From: JBMHDW01 sp049889175
GTDB lineage: Bacteria > Pseudomonadota > Gammaproteobacteria > Comchoanobacterales > Comchoanobacteraceae
Assembly (NCBI GenBank): GCA_049889175.1
Contig: JBMHDW010000014.1
Location: forward strand, 1 to 14,031
Direction of reading: 5' to 3'
Length of the DNA stretch: 14,031 nt
Shown here: positions 8,411-14,031 of the stretch, in pieces
Layout: each line of letters begins with the position of its first letter
How positions within the stretch are numbered: position 1 is the stretch's first letter
Position numbers and translations under genes: made by a program
Notes under the pieces: generated by a model
What the model was told of the DNA's origin: nothing
What the model saw: only the letters and a program-made list of their open reading frames with translations
Databases searched by the model: none

Positions 8411-9610
8411 ATGAACACTATGATCACAGAACATGAATATTCTAACCCATCCGATGAGACATCATTTTTTCATTTATTTTTGGAAGAGCTTGACCAATGG
8501 TGTCAAGATGCCTTACCTACACACCTTTTGTCGAGCCATCAATTAGGGTACATTGATCGAAAAATATGGCTTGAACTTGGCAAACTTGGTTTATTAGGTG
8601 TATCTGCACCTCTTCAATATGGTGGCTTAAATTTAAATCTTTGGTATCAAACCAAAATCATGAAAACATTAAGCTTTTATAATCCTTCGTTAGGTTTAAG
8701 CTATATTGCCCATGCAAATTTATGCATGTCACAAATTATACGCTTTGGTAATCTCGAACAACAAAGTCATTACCTACCCAAACTGATCTCAGGCGAATCT
8801 ATTGGCGCTTTAGCAATCAGTGAGTCTCATGCGGGATCAGATGCCTGTAGCATGAAATTAAACGCTCAAAAATCTGGTGATCAATATTGCCTAAATGGTC
8901 ATAAATACTGGATTACGAATGCACCCATTGCTGATGTTTTTGTTGTGTATGCCAACACTAACCCTAAATTAGGAAAACATGGTATCAGTGCGTTTATTGT
9001 GGATCGAAATACCCCTGGTCTATCAATTGGTCAACCAATACAGAAAATTGGCATGAAACAATCACCTACTGCTGAACTAATATTCCAAGATTGCTGGCTT
9101 CATGAATCACAGCTATTAGGGGATGAAAATCAAGGCGTTTATATTATGATGAAAGGGCTCGATCACGAACGTTTAGTGCTGTCAGGTGGCCCACAAGGTA
9201 TCCATAAGCGTATTTTGAGTGAAATCATTCCTTATGCAAACGAACGTCAGCAATTTGGGCAATCCATAGGGTCTTTTCAGCTAACACAACAAAAATTAGC
9301 AACTCACTACACCAGCTATGAATCAGGCCATCATTGGCTAGAGAAACTTTGCCAAAAAAAATCAGTTAATAATATTGAATGTGCTGGTGTTTTTTTACAT
9401 TGTGCTAAAAATGCTGTTGCTGCAGCACTAGATGGCATTCAGATTTTTGGTGGCAGTGGTTACACCACTGACCTTCCGATGGGTGAGTTACTCTTAGATG
9501 CAAAATTATATGAAATTGGTGGCGGCACCAATGAAATTAGGGAACTATTAATCGGAAAGTCTTTGCTAAAGCATCATCATTCATTAAAGCACTTAGATTG
9601 TCTATCTTAA
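8411..9610 (+). CDS. ivd: Isovaleryl-CoA dehydrogenase-like acyl-CoA dehydrogenase
   Basis: This is an FAD flavoenzyme of the acyl-CoA dehydrogenase family, 399 residues, full length. Isovaleryl-CoA dehydrogenase oxidises isovaleryl-CoA to 3-methylcrotonyl-CoA in leucine breakdown, passing electrons to ETF. Diagnostic features are the FAD and substrate loop ALAISESHAGSD (about 133-144), the strand NGHKYWITNAP, and GLDHERLVLSGGP. In the last, E253 matches the catalytic Glu that isovaleryl-CoA dehydrogenases carry on this helix. RQQFGQSIGSFQLTQ, FGGSGYTTDLPMG and KLYEIGGGTNEIR follow; the last has Gly where medium-chain enzymes carry their catalytic Glu. ATG 8411 is preferred over an in-frame TTG at 8402; ATG 8420 is also possible. 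None has a clear ribosome binding site. No other leucine-degradation gene (carboxylase, MGC hydratase, HMG-CoA lyase) is nearby, so the substrate is predicted from motifs only. The N-terminal 70 residues diverge most. Confidence 0.9.
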   Translation: MNTMITEHEYSNPSDETSFFHLFLEELDQWCQDALPTHLLSSHQLGYIDRKIWLELGKLGLLGVSAPLQYGGLNLNLWYQTKIMKTLSFYNPSLGLSYIAHANLCMSQIIRFGNLEQQSHYLPKLISGESIGALAISESHAGSDACSMKLNAQKSGDQYCLNGHKYWITNAPIADVFVVYANTNPKLGKHGISAFIVDRNTPGLSIGQPIQKIGMKQSPTAELIFQDCWLHESQLLGDENQGVYIMMKGLDHERLVLSGGPQGIHKRILSEIIPYANERQQFGQSIGSFQLTQQKLATHYTSYESGHHWLEKLCQKKSVNNIECAGVFLHCAKNAVAAALDGIQIFGGSGYTTDLPMGELLLDAKLYEIGGGTNEIRELLIGKSLLKHHHSLKHLDCLS

Positions 9611-9614
9611 GATA
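9603..9614. repeat. 12-base palindrome over the acyl-CoA dehydrogenase stop codon
   Basis: TATCTTAAGATA is self-complementary and contains the TAA stop. It lies in the 23-base gap between two convergent genes. It has no loop bases and no T run, so it is not a convincing terminator. Confidence 0.25.
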
Positions 9615-9633
9615 ACTAGGAACCTTATTGAAT

Positions 9634-10467
9634 CTACTTAAATAGACCAATCTTTCTAAGAGCTTTTTCCCAGCGTGTCTTTTTTTCATCATGCTTCTTA
9701 AATATTGATGTGCATTGGTGGCTTTTGTTATTTTGATACAATGTATGGCTTTTTACTGCATTCATTTTGGGTACCTTGACCTTCTCTTCTTTGCACAACT
9801 TAGTCTTTTTGGAGCGTGGATGATGGTTACAATGGCCTATTTTTTTTTGAAAAGCATTATTATTTTGTAATTTTTCTCCCATAAATTGGCAAGCCATAGC
9901 ATTTTGATTAATAGCAGCTAACACCATCTTCTTATTATTTTTTATGTTGTCATTGGCAAATTCCAATAAAAGACCATCTTGTTTAATGGCTGCCATAACG
10001 ATGTCTTTGTTACTTTTAAGTTTTTTTCCTGCATATTGAAATGCCTTTGGGTTTTGATTGATTGCTTCTAAAACAATATCTTCGTCTATTAATAGTGACA
10101 TACCAACATGTTTTAAATTCAAGCCATTTTTTTTAATCACTTGATGAACAAATTGTTTATTTGATTTCAAAATATCTCCAGCATATTTAAATGCCTTTGA
10201 TGAAAAATCAACTGCTCTTTGTAGGAAGTATTCATTATCTTTTAGGTCCATTGATGCATATTGAAGAAACGAAATATCATATTGAAGTAATGAATACATA
10301 ATTTTTTCATCACCAACAATATTAATGTCAGATTTTTGAAGAATATCTGCCACTTGATTGAAGGTTTTATTATCAATATGCTCAAAGAATTTCTTTTGAA
10401 AAAGCTTCAAGGGTGTTGAGCGTACTCGTGCGGTACTTATTTTTTTCTTAATATTTTGTTTTGGCAC
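9634..10467 (-). CDS. DUF4116 repeat protein with basic tail
   Basis: A protein of about 277 residues built around six consecutive 25-residue repeats (about residues 60-209). The units keep an exact 25-residue period with the pattern A-I-x-Q-N/D-x-x-x-x-x-F/Y-A-x-x-x-L-K-x-N/D-K-x-x-V-x-x, the pattern of DUF4116. Examples begin AVDFSSKAFKYAGD, AINQNPKAFQYAGK and AIKQDGLLLEFAND. The roughly 30 N-terminal residues and the 70 C-terminal residues are lysine-rich; the tail contains HCNHHPRSKKTKLC. No signal peptide or membrane segment is present. GTG at 10467 is chosen because AGAGG lies 7 bases upstream; a TTG at 10473 is in frame but sits almost on that site. DUF4116 has no established biochemical role as far as I know and is common in amoeba-associated Legionella-type bacteria. 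A host-directed function is inference. A second DUF4116 protein starts beyond the right edge. Confidence 0.85.
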   Translation of the reverse strand: MPKQNIKKKISTARVRSTPLKLFQKKFFEHIDNKTFNQVADILQKSDINIVGDEKIMYSLLQYDISFLQYASMDLKDNEYFLQRAVDFSSKAFKYAGDILKSNKQFVHQVIKKNGLNLKHVGMSLLIDEDIVLEAINQNPKAFQYAGKKLKSNKDIVMAAIKQDGLLLEFANDNIKNNKKMVLAAINQNAMACQFMGEKLQNNNAFQKKIGHCNHHPRSKKTKLCKEEKVKVPKMNAVKSHTLYQNNKSHQCTSIFKKHDEKKTRWEKALRKIGLFK

Positions 10468-10488
10468 TATCAAACCTCTTTTTATGAT

Positions 10489-10517
10489 AATATACTTCTT
10501 TTATCAAAATAAATCAA
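10489..10517 (-). promoter_or_regulatory. Promoter for the DUF4116 gene at 9634-10467
   Basis: The minus strand has TTGATT (10512-10517), exactly 17 bases, then TATATT (10489-10494). Transcription would start near 10482, giving a leader of about 15 bases that still contains the AGAGG ribosome binding site (10475-10479). Both hexamers match consensus at five of six or four of six positions. Confidence 0.5.
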
Positions 10518-10669
10518 CAATTTAATCAATGACCAATGATCATGGTTCTATTAAGGTATTCAGTGTTTATTAGTCACAACTGTTTTATCTGGTTAAAAAG
10601 CATACTCTATTCAACTAAGGTAAGGGGCCTTTCATGAATGAAATAATTGTGAAAACTAAGTGACATGGA

Positions 10670-10698
10670 TTGACTGCATCTTTGAAACCAGCTATCTT
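10670..10698 (+). promoter_or_regulatory. Promoter for the glutamate-synthase-like gene
   Basis: TTGACT (10670-10675), a 17-base spacer and TATCTT (10693-10698) form a good sigma-70 type promoter. The start would fall near 10705, with AAGGA at 10716-10720 serving the ATG at 10725. It is the best promoter match in the window. Confidence 0.55.
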
Positions 10699-10724
10699 AA
10701 AAAAGTCATTAAATCAAGGAAGAT

Positions 10725-12359
10725 ATGATTCTATACAGCTTTATGCTCATTAGCACCGTGATGCTAATCATTATCATGGGCATCAAAACCATTCAAGCCA
10801 AAAAAACCTACTTATTTTGCTCATGGTTGCTCATTCAACTTACAGCAATGTCTTTCTTTATTCATATTATTTTATTCAATACTATTTTTTTATTGTCTCT
10901 ATGCTATATTTTCGTTGGTTTATTTGACCTTAATTCAAACCATAATATATTGAGAAATTACCCTGTGATCGGCCACATTCGATTCTTATTCGAATTTATA
11001 CGACCTGAAATTCAGCAGTATTTTATTGCTACAAACCAAAGTGGTAGGCCTTATCCAAGAGAAATCAGATCATTGATTTACCGACGAGCTAAAAATATTG
11101 ATGACACCCACCCTTTTGGCACCCAAATGGATATTGATCAACCTGGACATTGGTATGCCATGCATTCACTTAATGTTAAGAAGGTAAAACCTCAAACATT
11201 ACGTCATTGGATAGGGAATGAGCAATGCCATTACCCATACCATGCATCCATTATCAATATTTCTGCTATGAGTTATGGTTCCCTTGGCCCAACTGCAATA
11301 CAGGCACTTAATATGGGAGCACAAAAGGCTAATATGTATCACAATACTGGCGAAGGTGGCATTAGTGATCACCACCGTCATGGCGGCGACCTTGTTTGGC
11401 AAATCGGCACGGGCAACTTTGGCTGCCGGACAAAAGATGGTAATTTTTGTGCAGATACATTTAAAGAAAAAGCTGCTGATCCTGCTGTAAAAATGATCGA
11501 AGTAAAATTGTCACAGGGGGCTAAACCTGCTCATGGCGGCATTTTACCTGCCGCAAAAATAACACCTGAGATAGCACATATTAGAGGCATTCACCAAGGT
11601 CAAGACTGCTTGTCACCACCAACACACCCAGCATTTAACACGCCTCTTGAAATGATGCACTTTTTAAAGCATCTCCGTGAGTTATCAGGCGGAAAGCCTG
11701 TTGGTTTTAAGTTAGCTATTGGCAATAAAGAAGAATTTTACAGTATTTGTCATGCCATCTTGAAAACCAATATTTATCCTGACTTTATTACTGTTGATGG
11801 TGCCGAAGGCGGCACAGGTGCAGCGCCCTTAATTTTTTCTAATCATTTGGCAATGCCAGGCTTAGAGGCTGTACGATTTGTTCATAACACATTGATGGGA
11901 TGTGGTATTAAACAGCATATAACGCTTATTGCCAGTGCAAAAATTGTTTCAGGCTTTGATGTCATCAAATACTTAGCCGCAGGTGCTGATACTGTTAATA
12001 TGGCTAGGCCGTTCCTGTTTACTCTAGGTTGCATTCAAGCTGTTCATTGCAATACCAATGCATGCCCAACGGGTGTAGCAACTACTGATCCAAGACGCTA
12101 CCAAGCGCTGCAACCACAGAAAAAATACATACGTGTGGCAAATTTTCATGATAGGACCATTCATGCATGTGCAGAGCTTTTAGGTGCTATGGGGTGTCAA
12201 TCGCCAAAAGATTTAAGACCGGATATGATTCTATATCGTGTTGAGCATAATCAGCATGTAAATTTAGCCAATTTATACGGCAATATTGAGCATAACGCTT
12301 TTAAATTGCATCCTGATCAATTTCCAGATTATCATCAACAATCTTCTGAACAATTTTAG
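10725..12359 (+). CDS. Membrane-anchored stand-alone FMN-binding glutamate synthase-like protein
   Basis: A 544-residue protein. Residues 1-20 and about 28-68 are strongly hydrophobic and form two or three membrane helices. From about 90 to 500 it is the FMN-binding synthase domain of glutamate synthase (Glu_synthase family). Key segments are INISAMSYGSLG (177-188), NTGEGGISDHH (207-217), KLSQGAKPAHGGILP (261-275), TVDGAEGGTGAAP (356-368) and VNMARPFLFTLGC (424-436). C436, C442 and C447 keep the Cx5Cx4C spacing of the [3Fe-4S] ligands of GltB-type synthases. The glutaminase domain, the C-terminal beta-helix domain and any beta-subunit gene are absent. Such stand-alone proteins are widespread in proteobacteria, and their reaction is not established to my knowledge; full glutamate synthesis from glutamine cannot be assumed. 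The ATG is preceded by AAGGA, 4 bases away. The gene stands alone with its own promoter. Confidence 0.9.
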   Translation: MILYSFMLISTVMLIIIMGIKTIQAKKTYLFCSWLLIQLTAMSFFIHIILFNTIFLLSLCYIFVGLFDLNSNHNILRNYPVIGHIRFLFEFIRPEIQQYFIATNQSGRPYPREIRSLIYRRAKNIDDTHPFGTQMDIDQPGHWYAMHSLNVKKVKPQTLRHWIGNEQCHYPYHASIINISAMSYGSLGPTAIQALNMGAQKANMYHNTGEGGISDHHRHGGDLVWQIGTGNFGCRTKDGNFCADTFKEKAADPAVKMIEVKLSQGAKPAHGGILPAAKITPEIAHIRGIHQGQDCLSPPTHPAFNTPLEMMHFLKHLRELSGGKPVGFKLAIGNKEEFYSICHAILKTNIYPDFITVDGAEGGTGAAPLIFSNHLAMPGLEAVRFVHNTLMGCGIKQHITLIASAKIVSGFDVIKYLAAGADTVNMARPFLFTLGCIQAVHCNTNACPTGVATTDPRRYQALQPQKKYIRVANFHDRTIHACAELLGAMGCQSPKDLRPDMILYRVEHNQHVNLANLYGNIEHNAFKLHPDQFPDYHQQSSEQF

Positions 12360-12509
12360 ACAGTGCACAGTTCATCATAATCTGATCAGCTTTTAAATAA
12401 CTACTGGCAAATGAATAGATACTGCCTTTAGCTCCGAAGCATCTGTCATGTTACCCTCTCGTAACTTACACCATGACTAACAATGATAATAAGCTTCTTG
12501 AGTAATAAC

Positions 12510-12521
12510 TGATTTAAATCA
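12510..12521. repeat. 12-base perfect palindrome, TGATTTAAATCA
   Basis: It is self-complementary and lies about 240 bases before the AbrB-like start. It could be an operator, but its AT-only core makes chance likely. Confidence 0.22.
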
Positions 12522-12624
12522 TTTTAGAATCATGGATAAAGATTTTTTACTTATCATAAAGTATAGCATGACCTCATCCTTTTAAAATATTGAGAACAAT
12601 AACTTTGAAGATCAACGAGACTTT

Positions 12625-12645
12625 AGCTTTACATTAATCTTTTTT
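12625..12645 (+). repeat. Second copy of the shared upstream element
   Basis: AGCTTTACATTAATC followed by six T matches 8382-8403 with one substitution and one gap. It lies about 100 bases before the preferred AbrB-like start. See the first copy for reservations. Confidence 0.3.
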
Positions 12646-12686
12646 ATATGGTCATCAAAGAAATACACACAAGTTATAATAAAGTG

Positions 12687-12715
12687 TTTACAAAGTTATT
12701 ACAGCGTGATAACAT
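12687..12715 (+). promoter_or_regulatory. Promoter candidate for the AbrB-like gene
   Basis: TTTACA (12687-12692), a 17-base spacer and TAACAT (12710-12715) precede the gene. Transcription near 12722 gives a leader of about 25 bases containing AAGG (12735-12738). This supports the start at 12747 over the upstream ATG at 12648. A perfect TATAAT at 12675-12680 lacks a -35 box. Confidence 0.45.
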
Positions 12716-12746
12716 AATGATAATTTTAAAACAAAAGGTAAATATT

Positions 12747-13415
12747 ATGCTAAAACGACTATCAAAATTTGGAAATAGCAAAGGGATTGTCTTAGATAAA
12801 ACTATTCTTGCTTTACTGGGTCTTAATGATGACTCATTTGTTAATATAGAGATTCACGGTAAAAGCTTAACCATTACTCCTGCTCAAATAAATTTAAAAG
12901 AGCAACTTAAACAAAATCAAATTGACACCATCAATTACTTAACAGCAGAAAACGACAGTGATTATGAAAAAATTTACAGCGACCCAATGTTTGAGAACAT
13001 GAGTCGAGATGAGGCAGAAAAACTAAGATGTTACTGGATCAATAGAGCAAAAGAAACCAAAACATTAATTGAAAAAACACCTACTGATGATCTTACACAA
13101 TATGAGTCATCAATGCATGCTATTAATCAATACATGATGAGTGACAAAGCCGTAAAACTCCAAAAGGACTTGCATAATCACCCAAAACATCCAGAACTTA
13201 TTGAGATGATGACGGTAAAAAAATCACCATCAACGATTATGGATGATGCACCATCAACCCAGGAATTAGGAACTAATCTCCAAGAAAGAGTTCTACAGAT
13301 GCAAAATAAAGTAAAGGAATTTTGGAAAAATAATGACTTAGATATCTATAATCGGATTATCGAGCAAGAAAAGGACTTAGCCGAGATTCAAAAATCAATT
13401 GGAAGTTCAGAATAA
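12747..13415 (+). CDS. AbrB/MazE-fold DNA-binding protein with long helical tail
   Basis: A protein of 222 residues. Residues 1-48 are a SpoVT/AbrB-type swapped-hairpin domain of MazE kind: MLKRLSKFGNSKGIVLDKTI, then LLGLNDDSFVNIEI and LTITPA. The KFGNSKG turn and the hydrophobic strand pattern match antitoxins such as MazE, which bind DNA as dimers. The remaining 170 residues are charged and mainly helical, ending in a likely coiled coil (about 175-220), and match no family I know. MazE-type antitoxins usually have about 80 residues, so this is much longer. The ATG at 12747 is chosen because AAGG lies 8 bases before it and the domain starts at once; the frame is open upstream to ATG 12648. 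No toxin gene follows: 124 bases of non-coding DNA and then a convergent gene. A transcription regulator, possibly self-regulating, is more likely than a toxin-antitoxin module. Confidence 0.8.
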   Translation: MLKRLSKFGNSKGIVLDKTILALLGLNDDSFVNIEIHGKSLTITPAQINLKEQLKQNQIDTINYLTAENDSDYEKIYSDPMFENMSRDEAEKLRCYWINRAKETKTLIEKTPTDDLTQYESSMHAINQYMMSDKAVKLQKDLHNHPKHPELIEMMTVKKSPSTIMDDAPSTQELGTNLQERVLQMQNKVKEFWKNNDLDIYNRIIEQEKDLAEIQKSIGSSE

Positions 13416-13445
13416 TTATAATACCCCCATTATTTACTAAATAGG

Positions 13446-13499
13446 AATTGATGGTGGGGAATCAATTGAAACCATTATTGCATGGATTCATAGTGAATC
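13446..13499. repeat. Two inverted repeats between convergent genes
   Basis: AATTGAT (13446-13452) and ATCAATT (13461-13467) form a 7-base stem with an 8-base G-rich loop. GATTCA (13485-13490) and TGAATC (13494-13499) form a 6-base stem with a 3-base loop. They lie between the AbrB-like gene and the convergent DUF4116 gene, where a two-way terminator would be expected. Neither has a T run, and the stems are AT-rich, so termination is unproven. Confidence 0.3.
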
Positions 13500-13539
13500 A
13501 TTTAACTGCTGTATATTCATACACACCTAATAACGCTTA

Positions 13540-14031
13540 TCACTTACGAAAACATGTTAACAATTTTTCAATTTGACCTCTCTTGCTGTCTTTATGAGAA
13601 TATTTTGAAAATAAATACTGGCTAATGGCAATAGGTATTTTGGAAAAAATTTGGTTGACATTTTTTCTATAGGACTGATCTTGACTCATTCTAATATTGA
13701 TGATTTTTACAATATTAAGTATAGTGTTTTCAGCTAACCGGTCAACCAATAGACCAAACTCAACTAAGCAATCAGCATCGCCCTGTCTTGCGATATCTTC
13801 AATAAATTGATCATCGCTTTTCAATACATCGTTCATAAATGTGATGACCTTAGCATTTCTACTAATTGCAGCCAAAACAAACTTTTTATCCAGCTGCGTA
13901 TCTTTTTTAACATATAACATCGATGCAGCATTTTGACTCACTGCCTCAAGTGCAATATCAATATATCGATCATGTTGATGTGATACGTGCTGAATTGCCT
14001 CAGCGCTTTGTTTGACAGCATTGACGCATAC
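13540..14031 (-). CDS. 3' part of a second DUF4116 repeat protein, cut by the right edge
   Basis: On the minus strand the frame is open from the window edge (14031) to TGA at 13542-13540, giving 163 residues. A GTG at 13941 lies inside a repeat unit and is not the true start. Three 25-residue units are visible: AVKQSAEAIQHVSHQHDRYI, AVSQNAASMLYVKK and AISRNAKVITFMND, followed by a diverged unit (IARQGDADCLVEFG) and about 65 helical C-terminal residues ending LLTCFRK. The period and the A-V/I-x-Q/R-N pattern match the DUF4116 protein at 9634-10467, but the C-terminal regions differ, so these are not simple duplicates. There is no signal peptide in the visible part. Function is unknown. The start and the number of repeats lie outside the window. 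Confidence 0.8.
   Translation of the reverse strand, partial: VCVNAVKQSAEAIQHVSHQHDRYIDIALEAVSQNAASMLYVKKDTQLDKKFVLAAISRNAKVITFMNDVLKSDDQFIEDIARQGDADCLVEFGLLVDRLAENTILNIVKIINIRMSQDQSYRKNVNQIFSKIPIAISQYLFSKYSHKDSKRGQIEKLLTCFRK

Larger units (their letters stand above)
12360..12746. other. Intergenic region before the AbrB-like gene
   Basis: No coding potential or RNA gene was recognised. It contains a 12-base palindrome (TGATTTAAATCA, 12510-12521), the second copy of the shared element (12625-12645) and the promoter candidate at 12687-12715. An in-frame extension of the downstream gene begins with ATG 12648 but has no ribosome binding site and no family match. No terminator with a T run follows the glutamate-synthase-like gene. 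Confidence 0.5.

Noticed and set aside
9610..9633. Two-way terminator between the acyl-CoA dehydrogenase and DUF4116 genes
   Set aside because: Only 23 bases separate the genes, and the palindrome at 9603-9614 has no loop and no T run.
11199..11490. Two short frames inside the glutamate-synthase-like gene
   Set aside because: They overlap the most conserved FMN-binding motifs in another frame, so they are shadows.
12648..13539. MazEF-type toxin-antitoxin module
   Set aside because: The antitoxin-like domain is present, but no toxin frame exists upstream or downstream in the window.

Overview
The window is AT-rich DNA. Its closest affinities by content look like a host-associated gammaproteobacterium of the Legionellales type (relatives of Legionella, Berkiella or Coxiella). 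This rests on content only: two DUF4116 repeat proteins, a secreted leucine-rich-repeat (LRR) gene, and a giant OTU-protease/helicase fusion with effector-like traits, mixed with ordinary metabolic enzymes. No rRNA, tRNA, insertion sequence or CRISPR array was seen, and the species cannot be named from this window.

Layout. Positions 1-98 hold the 5' end of a minus-strand gene cut by the window edge. Positions 388-1081 hold a plus-strand LRR gene with a signal peptide, broken by an amber codon and two frame changes. It meets, stop codon on stop codon, a minus-strand gene of 2320 codons (1078-8040) that fills half the window. From its N to C terminus that protein shows an OTU-like cysteine protease signature, a Ser/Thr-rich linker, an SF2 helicase core with Walker A, DEAH, TAT and GRxxR motifs, a lysine-rich NLS-like segment, and a long helical and coiled-coil tail with an acidic C-terminus. 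A 370-base divergent intergenic region then leads to a plus-strand isovaleryl-CoA-dehydrogenase-like enzyme (8411-9610). A DUF4116 repeat protein runs convergently on the minus strand (9634-10467). Next come a membrane-anchored stand-alone glutamate-synthase-like FMN protein (10725-12359), an AbrB/MazE-fold protein with a long helical tail (12747-13415), and the 3' part of a second DUF4116 protein that runs off the right edge (13540-14031, minus).

The genes do not form an operon. Most have their own promoter-like sequence, intergenic gaps separate them, and the metabolic genes have no pathway partners nearby. The host-interaction candidates are the giant fusion, the two DUF4116 proteins and the LRR pseudogene. 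The most interesting object is the giant fusion. It combines a probable ubiquitin-directed protease, an NTP-driven helicase-type motor, an NLS-like patch and a C-terminus resembling a Dot/Icm secretion signal. Secretion and nuclear targeting are inference, not shown by the sequence.
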